64,000 nt of DNA from an uncultured Collinsella sp. GTDB taxonomy: Bacteria > Actinomycetota > Coriobacteriia > Coriobacteriales > Coriobacteriaceae. Both the position numbers and the translations under genes were made by a program. This document shows, piece by piece, positions 34,497-42,703 of this stretch. Each line of letters starts with the position of its first letter. Position 1 is the stretch's first letter. A model generated the notes under the pieces. That model had not been told where the DNA came from and searched no databases. It saw only the letters and a list, made by a program, of their open reading frames with translations. The stretch is taken from NCBI GenBank assembly GCA_958403395.1, contig CATXXF010000002.1:1-64000 (forward strand), given 5' to 3'.

Positions 34497-34964
34497 TTAG
34501 GCTTCGTCGACGATCTTAAGGCTGCGCGTGTGATCGATCTCGTTGAGGAGGTTAACGCGACGCTCGTGACGACCACCCTCAAACTCGGCGTCGAGCCACT
34601 CGTCGACAATCATCTTGGCGAGTTCGGAGCCCACGACGCGGGCGCCAAAGGCGAGCACGTTGGTATTGTTGTGCATGCGGGAGAGCTTGGCGCTGAAGGG
34701 CTCGGAGCACACAACGGCGCGTACGCCCTCGACCTTGTTGGCAGCCAGGCTAATCCCGACACCGGTGCCACAGATGAGGATGCCCAGGTCGACGTCGCCG
34801 TTGGCAACGGCCTTACCCACCTTGTAGCCGGCGATGGGGTAGTCAAAGCTCTCGGAGGTGTCGGTGCCAAAGTTCACGACCTCGCAGCCGCGCTCCTTCA
34901 GGTGCTCGGAAATGATATTCTTGAGCTCGACGGCGGCGTGGTCGTTACCGATACCGATCTTCAT
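34497..34964 (-). CDS. rpiB: RpiB, ribose-5-phosphate isomerase B
   Basis: Interconverts ribose-5-P and ribulose-5-P; the RpiB/LacA/LacB fold also includes allose-6-P isomerases. From the ATG at 34964 (AGAGAGGA upstream) it is 155 residues. IGIGNDHAAVELKN at the N-terminus, the catalytic cysteine in GILICGTGVGISLAANK near residue 68 and the MHNNTNVLAFGARV segment are all family-typical. Confidence 0.95.
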   Translation of the reverse strand: MKIGIGNDHAAVELKNIISEHLKERGCEVVNFGTDTSESFDYPIAGYKVGKAVANGDVDLGILICGTGVGISLAANKVEGVRAVVCSEPFSAKLSRMHNNTNVLAFGARVVGSELAKMIVDEWLDAEFEGGRHERRVNLLNEIDHTRSLKIVDEA

Positions 34965-35235
34965 GGATGGTTCCTCTCTGGTCTGTGCGGCGCAAATGCT
35001 AAAGGTGTTTACCGCGTTCGACTGCATGATAGCGCGACTTTTGCGTAAACGCTCGGGCGTTTTTTGGTCAAACGCTTTAGCAGGCAACAAGACTGGCTTC
35101 TCGTGAATGAATGTTGTCAGTTTGCGCTTGAGCGCCGTCTGCCGGAACCATAGTTGCGGTTTTTGATGCATTGTTATCAAATAAAGGAGCTAACTTTTTT
35201 GAGAGCCCAGCCCGTTATGCAAGCAGGAGATACCT

Positions 35236-36555
35236 ATGCCCACCGATTCCATCCGTGATGCCGCGTTTTGTGATGTTTTGAACCGCGAACTTGTCTGCGC
35301 GCTCGGCTGCACCGAGCCCATTGCCGTTGCCTATGCAGCGGCGCTGGCGAGTCAGACGCTCGGTTGCGAACCCGATCATATGGATGTTGCCTGCTCGGGC
35401 AACATCATCAAGAACGTTAAGAGCGTGACCGTGCCCAACTCGGGCGGTATGCACGGTATTGAGGCCGCGGCCGTGCTGGGTGCCGTGGGCGGCGACGCTA
35501 AGAGCGCGCTCGAGGTGCTCGAGAGCGTTAACGATGAAGACCGCGCTCGCGTGGCCGAGCTCCTCGCCGACGCCGGCTACTGCGATGTGTCGCTTGTCGA
35601 GGGTGTGCCCAACCTCTACATCAAGGTGACTGCCACGGCCGGGGGCCATACCGCGGTCGTCGAGATTACCGATCATCACACCAATGTCACGTGCCATACG
35701 CTCGACGGTATTCCGGTATGCGGCAAGTCGGCGGGGGAGTGTGCCGCCTGCGCCGAGCGTGTGGTGGCCGAGCGGGCGGCGGATAAGGCCGACACGCCCA
35801 TGTCGATTGAGTCCATCATCGACTTTATTGAGGACGGCGACATTGAGGACGCCCGCGCTGCCGTTGAGCGTCAGATTGAGCTGAATGGCGCGATCAGTGC
35901 CGAGGGCCTTGCGCACGCTTGGGGCGCCGAGGTGGGCCGCACGCTGCTGGGTGCTCGTGCCGATGACGTCGCCTGCCGTGCCCGTGCCCGTGCGGCCGCC
36001 GGGTCCGACGCCCGCATGAACGGCTGCGCGCTGCCGGTCGCCATTGTGTGCGGCTCGGGCAATCAGGGCATTACCTGCGCATTGCCCGTCATGGAGTATG
36101 CCGAGTACCTGCGTTGCGACCACGAGCGCCTGGTGCGCGCCGTGATGCTGTCCGATCTTATCGCCGTGCATATCAAGAGCTATATTGGTGCGCTCTCGGC
36201 GTTTTGCGGTGCTATTTGCGCCGCGTGCGGCGCCGGCGCTGCGATTACCTGGCTGTGCGGTGGCACGCGCGAGCAGATTGGCGCGACGGTCGCGAATACG
36301 CTCGGTAACGTGGGCGGCATCGTGTGCGACGGCGCCAAGGCGAGCTGTGCCGCCAAGATCTCGGCTGCCGTCGATGCGGCGATTCTGGGCCATGATATGG
36401 CCATGCAGGGTCGCGGCTTCCGCGCCGGCGAGGGCCTGATCCAAGATACCGTTGAGCAGACAATCGCCAGCATGGGCTACGTGGGCCGTGTGGGTATGAA
36501 AGATACCGACGTCGAGATCCTCAACATCATGATCGGCAAAACCCAAGTCTGTTAG
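35236..36555 (+). CDS. CyuA/UPF0597-family L-cysteine desulfidase-like protein
   Basis: Iron-sulfur lyase family related to serine dehydratase alpha chains; characterised members break cysteine into pyruvate, sulfide and ammonia. 439 residues, ATG at 35236 after GGAGA. The N-terminal ELVCALGCTEPIAVAYA carries a ligand-type cysteine; CSGNIIKNVKSVTVPNSGG and AIVCGSGNQGI follow; further cysteines lie in NVGGIVCDGAKASCAAKIS near residue 365, matching the [4Fe-4S] region. It stands alone. It may feed sulfide or remove excess cysteine in this anaerobe. Confidence 0.85.
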   Translation: MPTDSIRDAAFCDVLNRELVCALGCTEPIAVAYAAALASQTLGCEPDHMDVACSGNIIKNVKSVTVPNSGGMHGIEAAAVLGAVGGDAKSALEVLESVNDEDRARVAELLADAGYCDVSLVEGVPNLYIKVTATAGGHTAVVEITDHHTNVTCHTLDGIPVCGKSAGECAACAERVVAERAADKADTPMSIESIIDFIEDGDIEDARAAVERQIELNGAISAEGLAHAWGAEVGRTLLGARADDVACRARARAAAGSDARMNGCALPVAIVCGSGNQGITCALPVMEYAEYLRCDHERLVRAVMLSDLIAVHIKSYIGALSAFCGAICAACGAGAAITWLCGGTREQIGATVANTLGNVGGIVCDGAKASCAAKISAAVDAAILGHDMAMQGRGFRAGEGLIQDTVEQTIASMGYVGRVGMKDTDVEILNIMIGKTQVC

Positions 36556-36582
36556 TTACGCGGTTTTACCAAACCGCGTAAC
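36555..36582 (+). terminator. Hairpin abutting the cyuA-like stop codon
   Basis: Perfect twelve-pair stem GTTACGCGGTTT (36555-36566) / AAACCGCGTAAC (36571-36582), TACC loop, starting on the last base of the stop codon. No T tract. Confidence 0.6.
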
Positions 36583-36587
36583 CAGTC

Positions 36588-36699
36588 GACGCTGCAAACG
36601 CCCCTAAGCGGCAATCTGCCTTTCAATCGTCGGGCATGGCCAGAAGGCCTATGCCCTCCTCTTTCAAGGCACATTGCTCGCTTAGGGGCGTTTTCGCTG
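36588..36699. repeat. Structured element A (112 nt) of a two-member family
   Basis: Bounded by GACGCTGC and TCGCTG. Location-specific arms AACGCCCCTAAGCG (36597-36610) / CGCTTAGGGGCGTT (36679-36692) enclose a core shared with element B: GCAATCTGCCTTTCAA on the left, CTTTCAAGGCA..TTGC on the right, and a central hairpin GGGCAT-GGCC-AGAA-GGCC-TATGCCC. The central stem differs from B by a compensated base pair. It lies between the cysteine-desulfidase-like gene and a convergent HAD gene. Confidence 0.8.
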
Positions 36700-36744
36700 A
36701 CTTATGCTCAACCTGTGGCGCTTTTTTGGAGCGAGGGAGGGGTC

Positions 36745-37503
36745 CTACGACAGTTCGTCGGCTATTTGGTGCTCGTAGAAGGCTTCGATTACGGCGTTAA
36801 AGTCGCGGGCGAAGTCTTCCATGGTTCCGCGCCAGGTGGCTCGGCTGGGCTTGCCTTGGCCCACAAAGGCGGTTTGGATGCCGCAATCGGGGGACGGGAA
36901 GTCGCGTTTGGGATCGTTGCCAACCATAAGGACCTCGTGCGGCTCGAGCCCCATCACCTGAAGCTGCTCTAGATAGTAGGTGGCATCGGGCTTGCAGCGG
37001 GTGGTGTTTCCCATGTGCGTGACGAGCTCAAAGGGAGCGTCGGCCAGGTCGCCCCAACCCATGCGGCACTCGATGGCGCCCTGGGGAAAGCTGGGGTTGG
37101 TAAAGAGCGCGCAGCGCAGCCCTGCGTCCTGTACGGCCTGGAGCGCGGCGTGTGCGCCCGGCATGGCGTGGGCGTTAATGACATCGTCGTTCTTGTACGG
37201 AAGAACTTCGCGGTCATAGTAGGTAAACGCCTCGTAGATGAGGGGATCGGAGAGGCAGATCCCACATCGGCGCTCGACCTCTTCTTGGTAAAACTCAAGA
37301 TTGGTGCGGTTGTCCGTGCCGCTGCGGCGATTGGCGTTGAGGTCGACCAGGATGGTGCCGAGGCGCGCCATCGTGCCACCGCGGCTGCGGTGCCCGATAT
37401 CCGCGAGCATCGATGAGACATCCTTAAAATAGCGAAGGATGAACGCGTTGAGGTTGATGCTAAGAAGCGTTTCGTCCATATCGAAAACGACTGCTTTGAG
37501 CAC
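36745..37503 (-). CDS. HAD-superfamily hydrolase (HAD-IA type)
   Basis: Phosphatase-fold protein, 252 residues, starting at GTG 37503 with AAAGG 7 nt before it; a longer in-frame extension has no ribosome site. Motif I VVFDMDETLLSINLN is at the very N-terminus, motif II in LFTNPSFPQGAIE near residue 128 and motif IV in MVGNDPKRDFPSPDCGI near residue 197. The helical cap is between residues 15 and 95. Substrate unknown. Confidence 0.9.
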   Translation of the reverse strand: MLKAVVFDMDETLLSINLNAFILRYFKDVSSMLADIGHRSRGGTMARLGTILVDLNANRRSGTDNRTNLEFYQEEVERRCGICLSDPLIYEAFTYYDREVLPYKNDDVINAHAMPGAHAALQAVQDAGLRCALFTNPSFPQGAIECRMGWGDLADAPFELVTHMGNTTRCKPDATYYLEQLQVMGLEPHEVLMVGNDPKRDFPSPDCGIQTAFVGQGKPSRATWRGTMEDFARDFNAVIEAFYEHQIADELS

Positions 37504-37818
37504 GCGGGCACCTTTCTCGAAAAATCGATCTAGAATCGTTGGCTCCGGATACTTTACCCCAAAGCCGAATGCCTGGCTGGTTATCGTCAAGTTGCGGAGA
37601 CGTGTGTTCATAAGATTACGAAAAAGTCTCCACACGAGTAAAAAATCGCAGTTCACGCTTGAAATCGAACTCATTTCCCCGTAACCTATACGAACGTGAT
37701 TGCATAAGCGTCACATTAGTATCTGTCGGCTCCCGAGTGTTCCTAAACGTTGTGTGCTTGTCGCACCCTTCTGTAGGTCCTAGCAATCGGGGCCCCGTAG
37801 TTCGAAAGGGGTCCACCT
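37504..37818. other. Non-coding region between HAD gene and rpsA
   Basis: A 315-nt divergent intergenic region, AT-richer than its surroundings. It must hold promoters for both genes; I see only weak candidates (for example TTGCAT at 37700-37705). Just before rpsA, AAAGGGG serves as its ribosome site. No small gene or known riboswitch was recognised. Confidence 0.5.
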
Positions 37819-38985
37819 TTGAGTGAGATTCAGAACTCGTCCATTTTCTCTCTTGACGATGTCAACGAGGAGGAGATGAACAACCTCATCGACGGTACGA
37901 TTACCGACTTTGATGAGGGCGATCTCGTTAACGGCACTGTCGTTAAGATCGAGCATGACGAGGTGCTCGTTGACATCGGATTCAAGTCCGAGGGCGTTAT
38001 CCCGGTCCGCGAGCTGTCCATCCGCAAGGACGCTAACCCTGCAGACATCGTTGCACTCGGTGATCCCATCGAGGCTCTGGTTCTCCAGAAGGAGGACAAG
38101 GACGGTCGTCTGGTCCTGTCCAAGAAGCGTGCCGAGTACGAGCGTGCTTGGAACCGCATCGAGGAGAAGTTCAACTCCGGCGAGAACGTCGAGGGCGAGG
38201 TTATCGAGGTTGTCAAGGGCGGCCTGATCCTCGACATCGGCCTGCGTGGCTTCCTGCCCGCTTCCCTCGTCGACCTCCGTCGCGTCAAGGACCTCACCTC
38301 CTACATGGGCACCCGCATCGAGGCCCGCGTCATCGAGATGGACCGCAACCGCAACAACGTCGTCCTCTCCCGTCGCGTCGTGCTCGAGGAGTCCCGTAAG
38401 GCCGAGCGCTCCGAGATCCTGTCCAAGCTCAAGTCTGGCATGCGTCTCCAGGGCACCGTTTCCTCCATCGTCGACTTCGGCGCCTTCGTCGACCTCGGTG
38501 GTATCGACGGCCTCATCCACATTTCCGAGCTCTCCTGGAACCACGTCAACCATCCTTCCGAGGTTGTCAAGGTCGGCCAGGAGGTCGAGGTCGAGGTTCT
38601 CGACGTCGATCTCAACCGCGAGCGCATCTCCCTGGGTCTCAAGCAGACCACCGAGGATCCGTGGCGCGCACTGGTCAAGAAGTACCCCGTCGGCGCTATC
38701 GTCGAGGGCACTGTGACCAAGCTTGTCCCGTTCGGCGCTTTCGTCGATCTGGGTGAGGGCATCGAGGGCCTGGTGCACATCTCCGAGATGGCCAACAAGC
38801 ACGTCGATCAGCCTTCTCAGGTCACCCACGTGGGCGACAAGGTTCAGGTCAAGGTCATGGAGATCGACCTCGACCGTCGTCGTATCTCCCTGTCCATGAA
38901 GTCCGCTGCTGAGACTCTGGGCGTCGAGATCGAGGTTACCCCGCTGCCTTCCGAGAAGAAGGACGAGGAGACCGACGCCGAGTAA
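37819..38985 (+). CDS. rpsA: RpsA, ribosomal protein S1 (TTG start)
   Basis: RNA-binding ribosomal protein, 388 residues with four S1 domains starting near residues 34, 119, 207 and 293 (the last two contain DFGAFVDLGGIDGLIHISE and PFGAFVDLGEGIEGLVHISE). Four domains is the Gram-positive/actinobacterial form rather than the six of E. coli. The start is TTG at 37819, preceded by AAAGGGG with 7-nt spacing; no ATG lies nearby. The C-terminus is acidic (KKDEETDAE). Its codon use is strongly biased to C/T-ending preferred codons, as expected for high expression. Confidence 0.95.
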   Translation: MSEIQNSSIFSLDDVNEEEMNNLIDGTITDFDEGDLVNGTVVKIEHDEVLVDIGFKSEGVIPVRELSIRKDANPADIVALGDPIEALVLQKEDKDGRLVLSKKRAEYERAWNRIEEKFNSGENVEGEVIEVVKGGLILDIGLRGFLPASLVDLRRVKDLTSYMGTRIEARVIEMDRNRNNVVLSRRVVLEESRKAERSEILSKLKSGMRLQGTVSSIVDFGAFVDLGGIDGLIHISELSWNHVNHPSEVVKVGQEVEVEVLDVDLNRERISLGLKQTTEDPWRALVKKYPVGAIVEGTVTKLVPFGAFVDLGEGIEGLVHISEMANKHVDQPSQVTHVGDKVQVKVMEIDLDRRRISLSMKSAAETLGVEIEVTPLPSEKKDEETDAE

Positions 38986-39010
38986 ATCGGTTTGACGATC
39001 ACTTGTTTTA

Positions 39011-39044
39011 AGGGATCCGTCCGCAATGGACGGGTCCCTTTTTT
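39011..39044 (+). terminator. Rho-independent terminator after rpsA
   Basis: AGGGATCCGTCC / GGACGGGTCCCT stem (one wobble), GCAAT loop, T6-7 tract. Confidence 0.95.
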
Positions 39045-39273
39045 GCATTTGCTGCTGAGGTGTGCGATGCTGCCCGGGCTGTCCACAGGCTATTGGGTTG
39101 TCAGTGCATGAAAAATGCCGACATCCCGCCTCGGGGAGGAGGCGGGAACACACCGAGTAGACGGAGGGGTGTGGAGCGCGGTCGCGTCTCGACTGACGAC
39201 GTTGCCCATCGACAGGACCATTGTAGCGCATGGCGGTTCTTGGTTTATCGTGTCGAGCGTTTGCGTTGTGCCA
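39045..39273. other. Non-coding gap between rpsA and rnpB
   Basis: No credible gene in about 230 nt. A CCCGCCTC/GAGGCGGG hairpin lies near 39126-39147. The right end carries the rnpB promoter. Confidence 0.5.
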
Positions 39274-39300
39274 TTGCCTGCGGCAACGGTGTGTTACACT
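39274..39300 (+). promoter_or_regulatory. Candidate rnpB promoter
   Basis: TTGCCT (39274-39279) and TACACT (39295-39300), spacing 15 nt, with the predicted 5' end of the RNA 8 nt downstream. The spacing is short but the position fits. Confidence 0.45.
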
Positions 39301-39307
39301 CTTGCAC

Positions 39308-39671
39308 TGCTGAGTGGGCCAGACGGTCGCGCGATGTGCTGCTTGCAGTACGCGTGAGGAAAGTCCGGGCTCCAGAGGGCGGGATGCCGGCTAACGGCCG
39401 GGCGGAGTGATCCGACGGAAAGCGCCGCAGAAAAGAAGACTCCCACCTGCGCCGCAAGGCGTAAAGGGAAAAGCTGAAACGGTGGTGTAAGAGACCACCA
39501 GCGTCGTGGCAACACGGCGGCTTGGCAAGCCCCATCCGGAGCAAGCGCGAATAGGAACGCTATGGGCCGGCCCGGTCCGCGTTCGGGTAGCGTGCGTGGA
39601 GCTGCATGGTAACGTGCAGACAAGATAAATGACCGTTCACGACAGAACCCGGCTTACAAGCCCACTCGGCA
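39308..39671 (+). ncRNA. rnpB: RNase P RNA, bacterial class A
   Basis: Catalytic RNA that matures tRNA 5' ends, about 364 nt. Conserved blocks are in order: GAGGAAAGTCCGGGCTCC (CR-I) near 39355, AGGGTGC-like P4 region, AGAAAAGAAGACTCCC near 39430, and ACAGAACCCGGCTTACAAG (CR-V) near 39642. The ends pair as P1: TGCTGAGTGGGC (39308-39319) with GCCCACTCGGCA (39660-39671). Element B begins 8 nt after it. Confidence 0.95.
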
Positions 39672-39678
39672 CTTTGTT

Positions 39679-39791
39679 GACGCTGCGAACCCGTCAGCGC
39701 GGCAATCTGCCTTTCAAGCCTTCGGGCATGACCATAAGGTCAATGCCCTCGTCTTTCAAGGCACCTTGCTCGCGCTGACGGGTTCTCGCTG
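39679..39791. repeat. Structured element B (113 nt) of a two-member family
   Basis: Same plan as element A: GACGCTGC, then a unique arm GAACCCGTCAGCGCG (39687-39701) pairing perfectly with CGCGCTGACGGGTTC (39771-39785), then TCGCTG. The core repeats GCAATCTGCCTTTCAA and CTTTCAAGGCACCTTGC, and the central hairpin is GGGCAT-GACC-ATAA-GGTC-AATGCCC, where a G-C pair of element A has become A-T. It follows rnpB by 8 nt and may be part of its 3' processing or termination region. Confidence 0.8.
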
Positions 39792-39898
39792 TTGGTGACG
39801 GTATCATTGGCGTTTCCGTTCTTGTTAGAGGGCAACGGTGCTGTCTTTGCCGTATTATTGAGGCTGTTTGTTGCTTTGCTTGTTGTTGAGGGGCTTTG

Positions 39899-40534
39899 TT
39901 GGACAGCTATTTTACTCTGCAATCGAATATTGAGGTTTCGGGCGAATTTGTGGACCGCAAGAGCCGGTTTATTGCCCAGCTGGTCCATATTGAGTCCGAG
40001 GATGAGGCGAATGCCTTTATCGAGATGGTTCGCAAGCGTCATTACGACGCTCGACACAATGTTCCCGCGTGGATTTTGGTCGATGGACGCGAGCGCCAGA
40101 GCGATGACGGTGAGCCGAGCCGCACGAGTGGTATGCCGACGCTCGAGGTGTTGCGCGGCGCTGAGCTCAAAAATGTTTGCTGCGTGGTGACGCGCTATTT
40201 TGGCGGCACGCTGTTGGGGCCTGGTGGCTTGGTACGCGCCTATACCGCGGCGACGCAGGCGGCGGTGGCCGCGGCTCGGGAGGCCGGGCAGATCGTTGAG
40301 ATGACGAGTGTCGTGCCGGTTGACGTGCATGTGGCCTATCCGCAGTATGAGCAGGTGCTTCGTTTGGCGCAGAATTCGGGTGCCAAGGTTTCGGATACCG
40401 ATTACGCGGATGCCGTGACACTTCACTTGGTGTTTAAGGCGGGGGAGCAGGAGGCGTTTTGCGCTAAGATGCGTGAGCTTATGGCGGGGCGCGAGGAGAT
40501 CGAGGTCGGCGCTCCCGAATTTGCCGAGTTCTAA
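39899..40534 (+). CDS. YigZ/IMPACT-family protein (UPF0029)
   Basis: 211 residues starting at one of two adjacent TTG codons (39896 or 39899); GAGGGG at 39888-39893 favours 39899. The N-terminal UPF0029 domain includes FVDRKSRFIAQL, HNVPAWILVDGRERQSDDGEPSRTSG and VVTRYFGGTLLGPGGLVRAY, all hallmarks; the second, smaller ferredoxin-like domain follows. Eukaryotic IMPACT modulates translation stress; the bacterial role is unsettled. Confidence 0.92.
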   Translation: MDSYFTLQSNIEVSGEFVDRKSRFIAQLVHIESEDEANAFIEMVRKRHYDARHNVPAWILVDGRERQSDDGEPSRTSGMPTLEVLRGAELKNVCCVVTRYFGGTLLGPGGLVRAYTAATQAAVAAAREAGQIVEMTSVVPVDVHVAYPQYEQVLRLAQNSGAKVSDTDYADAVTLHLVFKAGEQEAFCAKMRELMAGREEIEVGAPEFAEF

Positions 40535-40537
40535 CGG

Positions 40538-40584
40538 CGACGGTCGGCGTGCTTTTGGATTGATTCCAAGCGCGCCGGCCGTCG
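40538..40584. terminator. Bidirectional terminator hairpin
   Basis: CGACGGTCGGCGTGCTT / AAGCGCGCCGGCCGTCG, 17 pairs with wobbles, between convergent genes, followed by ATTTAT on the plus strand. Confidence 0.75.
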
Positions 40585-40601
40585 ATTTATGTTGCTGCCG
40601 T

Positions 40602-41048
40602 TTACTCGGCGAGCTGCTTTAGCACATCGCAGGCGATCTCGACGGCATCGTCGATGCAGCCGGGGCAGCTGCGGAGCGGACCCTTGTCCGATCCGATGCC
40701 CTTGAGCGTGCCGCAGACGGTCGACGTGTTCTTCTCGCCAAAACGCTTGGCGATTTCGCGCGACAGCTTGTAGGTCTGGCCCTTGGTCTTGGGGTTTTCC
40801 ATGCCGTCGCTCATCACAAAGCCCATGATGGCCACGGCGCCCGAGATGGCGCCGCAGGTTTCGGTCATGCCGCCCATGCCGGCGCCAAAGCCCTCGGTGA
40901 GGGTAAAGGCGGTCTGGGAGTCGAGCCCGACGGCAGGTGCGAGCGTGCAGGCAACGGCCTGTGCGCAGTTAAAGCCACGGGCGTGGTATTCGGCAGCCTG
41001 AGCCTGACAGGCGTTGATGTCGAGCTGGGCCGTATCGATTTGCTTCAT
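40602..41048 (-). CDS. C_GCAxxG_C_C family redox-type protein
   Basis: 148 residues from ATG 41048 (AAGGAG upstream). It has the family pattern of spaced cysteines: C in GFNCAQAVACTLAP, MTETCGAISGAV, TSTVCGTLKG and RSCPGCIDDAVEIACD. Members are thought to bind metal or heme and often lie near redox genes in anaerobes. No close functional neighbour here, so role unknown. Confidence 0.85.
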   Translation of the reverse strand: MKQIDTAQLDINACQAQAAEYHARGFNCAQAVACTLAPAVGLDSQTAFTLTEGFGAGMGGMTETCGAISGAVAIMGFVMSDGMENPKTKGQTYKLSREIAKRFGEKNTSTVCGTLKGIGSDKGPLRSCPGCIDDAVEIACDVLKQLAE

Positions 41049-41278
41049 CGTTGTCTCCTTGTTCACGGTGTACCCGCCTATGGTACCCGTGACAGTGCAT
41101 GTAATCATCGAGAGCTTCATGTATGCCTCATTTTTATCTATCGAGCAAATGTCCAAGGCTTGAAATAAATGCCCCTGATCAATTTGTCTCATAACCTACC
41201 TTGGGGATGGGTTGTGAGGGGTGCGGGGTAGCGGTATCGTGAACCGGATAAAACGTAACCCAGGCAAGGGAGCTAGAT

Positions 41279-42562
41279 ATGAGCGAGCAGACCATCGGTA
41301 CTACATGTGTTCAGGGCGGCTATCACCCGGGAGATGCCGAGCCGCGCCAGGTGCCCATTTACCAGTCCACCACGTGGAAATACGACACGTCGGAGCACAT
41401 GGGCAAGCTGTTTGACCTGGAGGAGTCTGGTTACTTCTACAGCCGTCTGCAGAACCCCACGTGCGATCTGGTTGCCGCCAAGATCTGCGAGATGGAGGGC
41501 GGCACCGCTGCGATGCTCACGAGCTCGGGCATGGCTGCGAACTTCCTCGCGATCTTTAACGTGGCCGGTGCCGGCGATCACGTGGTCGCGAGCTCTGCCA
41601 TCTATGGCGGTACCTACAACCTGCTCGCCCATACTATGGAGCGCATGGGTCTGACCTGCACGTTCGTTGCCCCCGACTGCACCGACGAGGAGCTCGAGGC
41701 AGCCTTTGAGCCCAATACCAAGCTCGTCTTTGGCGAGACGATCGCCAATCCCGCACTTGCCGTGCTCGATATTGAGCGCTTTGCCAAGGCCGCGCATGAC
41801 CACGGCGTGCCGCTGATGGTCGATAACACCTTCCCGACGCCCGTGATGTGCCGCCCCTTTGAGTGGGGCGCCGACATCGTTACGCACTCCACCACCAAGT
41901 ACATGGATGGACATGCTGCCTACCTGGGCGGCGTGATCGTCGACCACGGCCAGTTTGACTGGATGGCCCATGCGGACAAGTTCCCGGGTCTCACCACGCC
42001 CGACGAGAGCTACCACGGCGTGACCTATGCCGAGAAGTTCGGTCGTGAGGGCGCCTTCATTACCAAGGCAACCGCTCAGCTCATGCGCGACCTCGGCCCC
42101 ATGCAGAACCCTCAGGCGGCCTTCTTCTTGAACAGTTCGCTCGAGAGCCTGCATGTGCGCATGCCGCGTCATTGCGAGAACGGCCTGGCCGTTGCCAAGT
42201 TCCTGCAGAGTCATCCCAAGGTACGCTTCGTGAGCTATCCGGGCCTGGAGGGCGATAAGCACTACGACATCGCTCAGAAATACATGCCCAACGGTACCTG
42301 CGGCGTTGTGAGCTTTGGCTTTAACGGTGGTCGCGCGGCGGCCGAGACCTTTATGAAGAGCCTCAAGCTCGCCCAGATCGCCACGCACGTGGCCGACGCC
42401 CGCACTTGCTGCCTGCATCCCGCTAATGCCACACATCGCCAGATGAACGATGAGGAGCTCATCGCCTGTGGCATCTCCGCCGACATGGTGCGCCTGTCGT
42501 GCGGCCTCGAGGACACGGCCGACTTGATTGCCGACCTTGAGCAGGCATTCGAGCAGTGCTAG
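41279..42562 (+). CDS. metY: O-acetylhomoserine sulfhydrylase-type PLP enzyme
   Basis: Cys/Met-metabolism PLP enzyme, 427 residues, ATG after AAGGGAGC. The length and the N-terminus (TTCVQGGYHPGDAEPRQVPI) fit the MetY class, which makes homocysteine from O-acetylhomoserine and sulfide; methionine gamma-lyase is the main alternative. The PLP lysine is in HSTTKYMDGHAAYLGG near residue 209, with VDNTFPTPVMCRPFEWGAD before it. A terminator follows. Confidence 0.85.
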   Translation: MSEQTIGTTCVQGGYHPGDAEPRQVPIYQSTTWKYDTSEHMGKLFDLEESGYFYSRLQNPTCDLVAAKICEMEGGTAAMLTSSGMAANFLAIFNVAGAGDHVVASSAIYGGTYNLLAHTMERMGLTCTFVAPDCTDEELEAAFEPNTKLVFGETIANPALAVLDIERFAKAAHDHGVPLMVDNTFPTPVMCRPFEWGADIVTHSTTKYMDGHAAYLGGVIVDHGQFDWMAHADKFPGLTTPDESYHGVTYAEKFGREGAFITKATAQLMRDLGPMQNPQAAFFLNSSLESLHVRMPRHCENGLAVAKFLQSHPKVRFVSYPGLEGDKHYDIAQKYMPNGTCGVVSFGFNGGRAAAETFMKSLKLAQIATHVADARTCCLHPANATHRQMNDEELIACGISADMVRLSCGLEDTADLIADLEQAFEQC

Positions 42563-42631
42563 GCTAGCGTGCGTGCGAGGCGTGGGACGGCTTTTCGGCT
42601 GACGACGTCCTCATAGTTCCGATTCCGTAGG

Positions 42632-42678
42632 CGGGACCCCGATCGTGTCCGTTTGTAGGCGATTGGGGTCCCGTTTTT
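42632..42678 (+). terminator. Rho-independent terminator after metY
   Basis: CGGGACCCCGATCG / CGATTGGGGTCCCG fourteen-pair stem (one wobble), 14-nt loop, T5. Confidence 0.95.
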
Positions 42679-42703
42679 GCGTTGCACGATAGAAAGGATA
42701 TAC

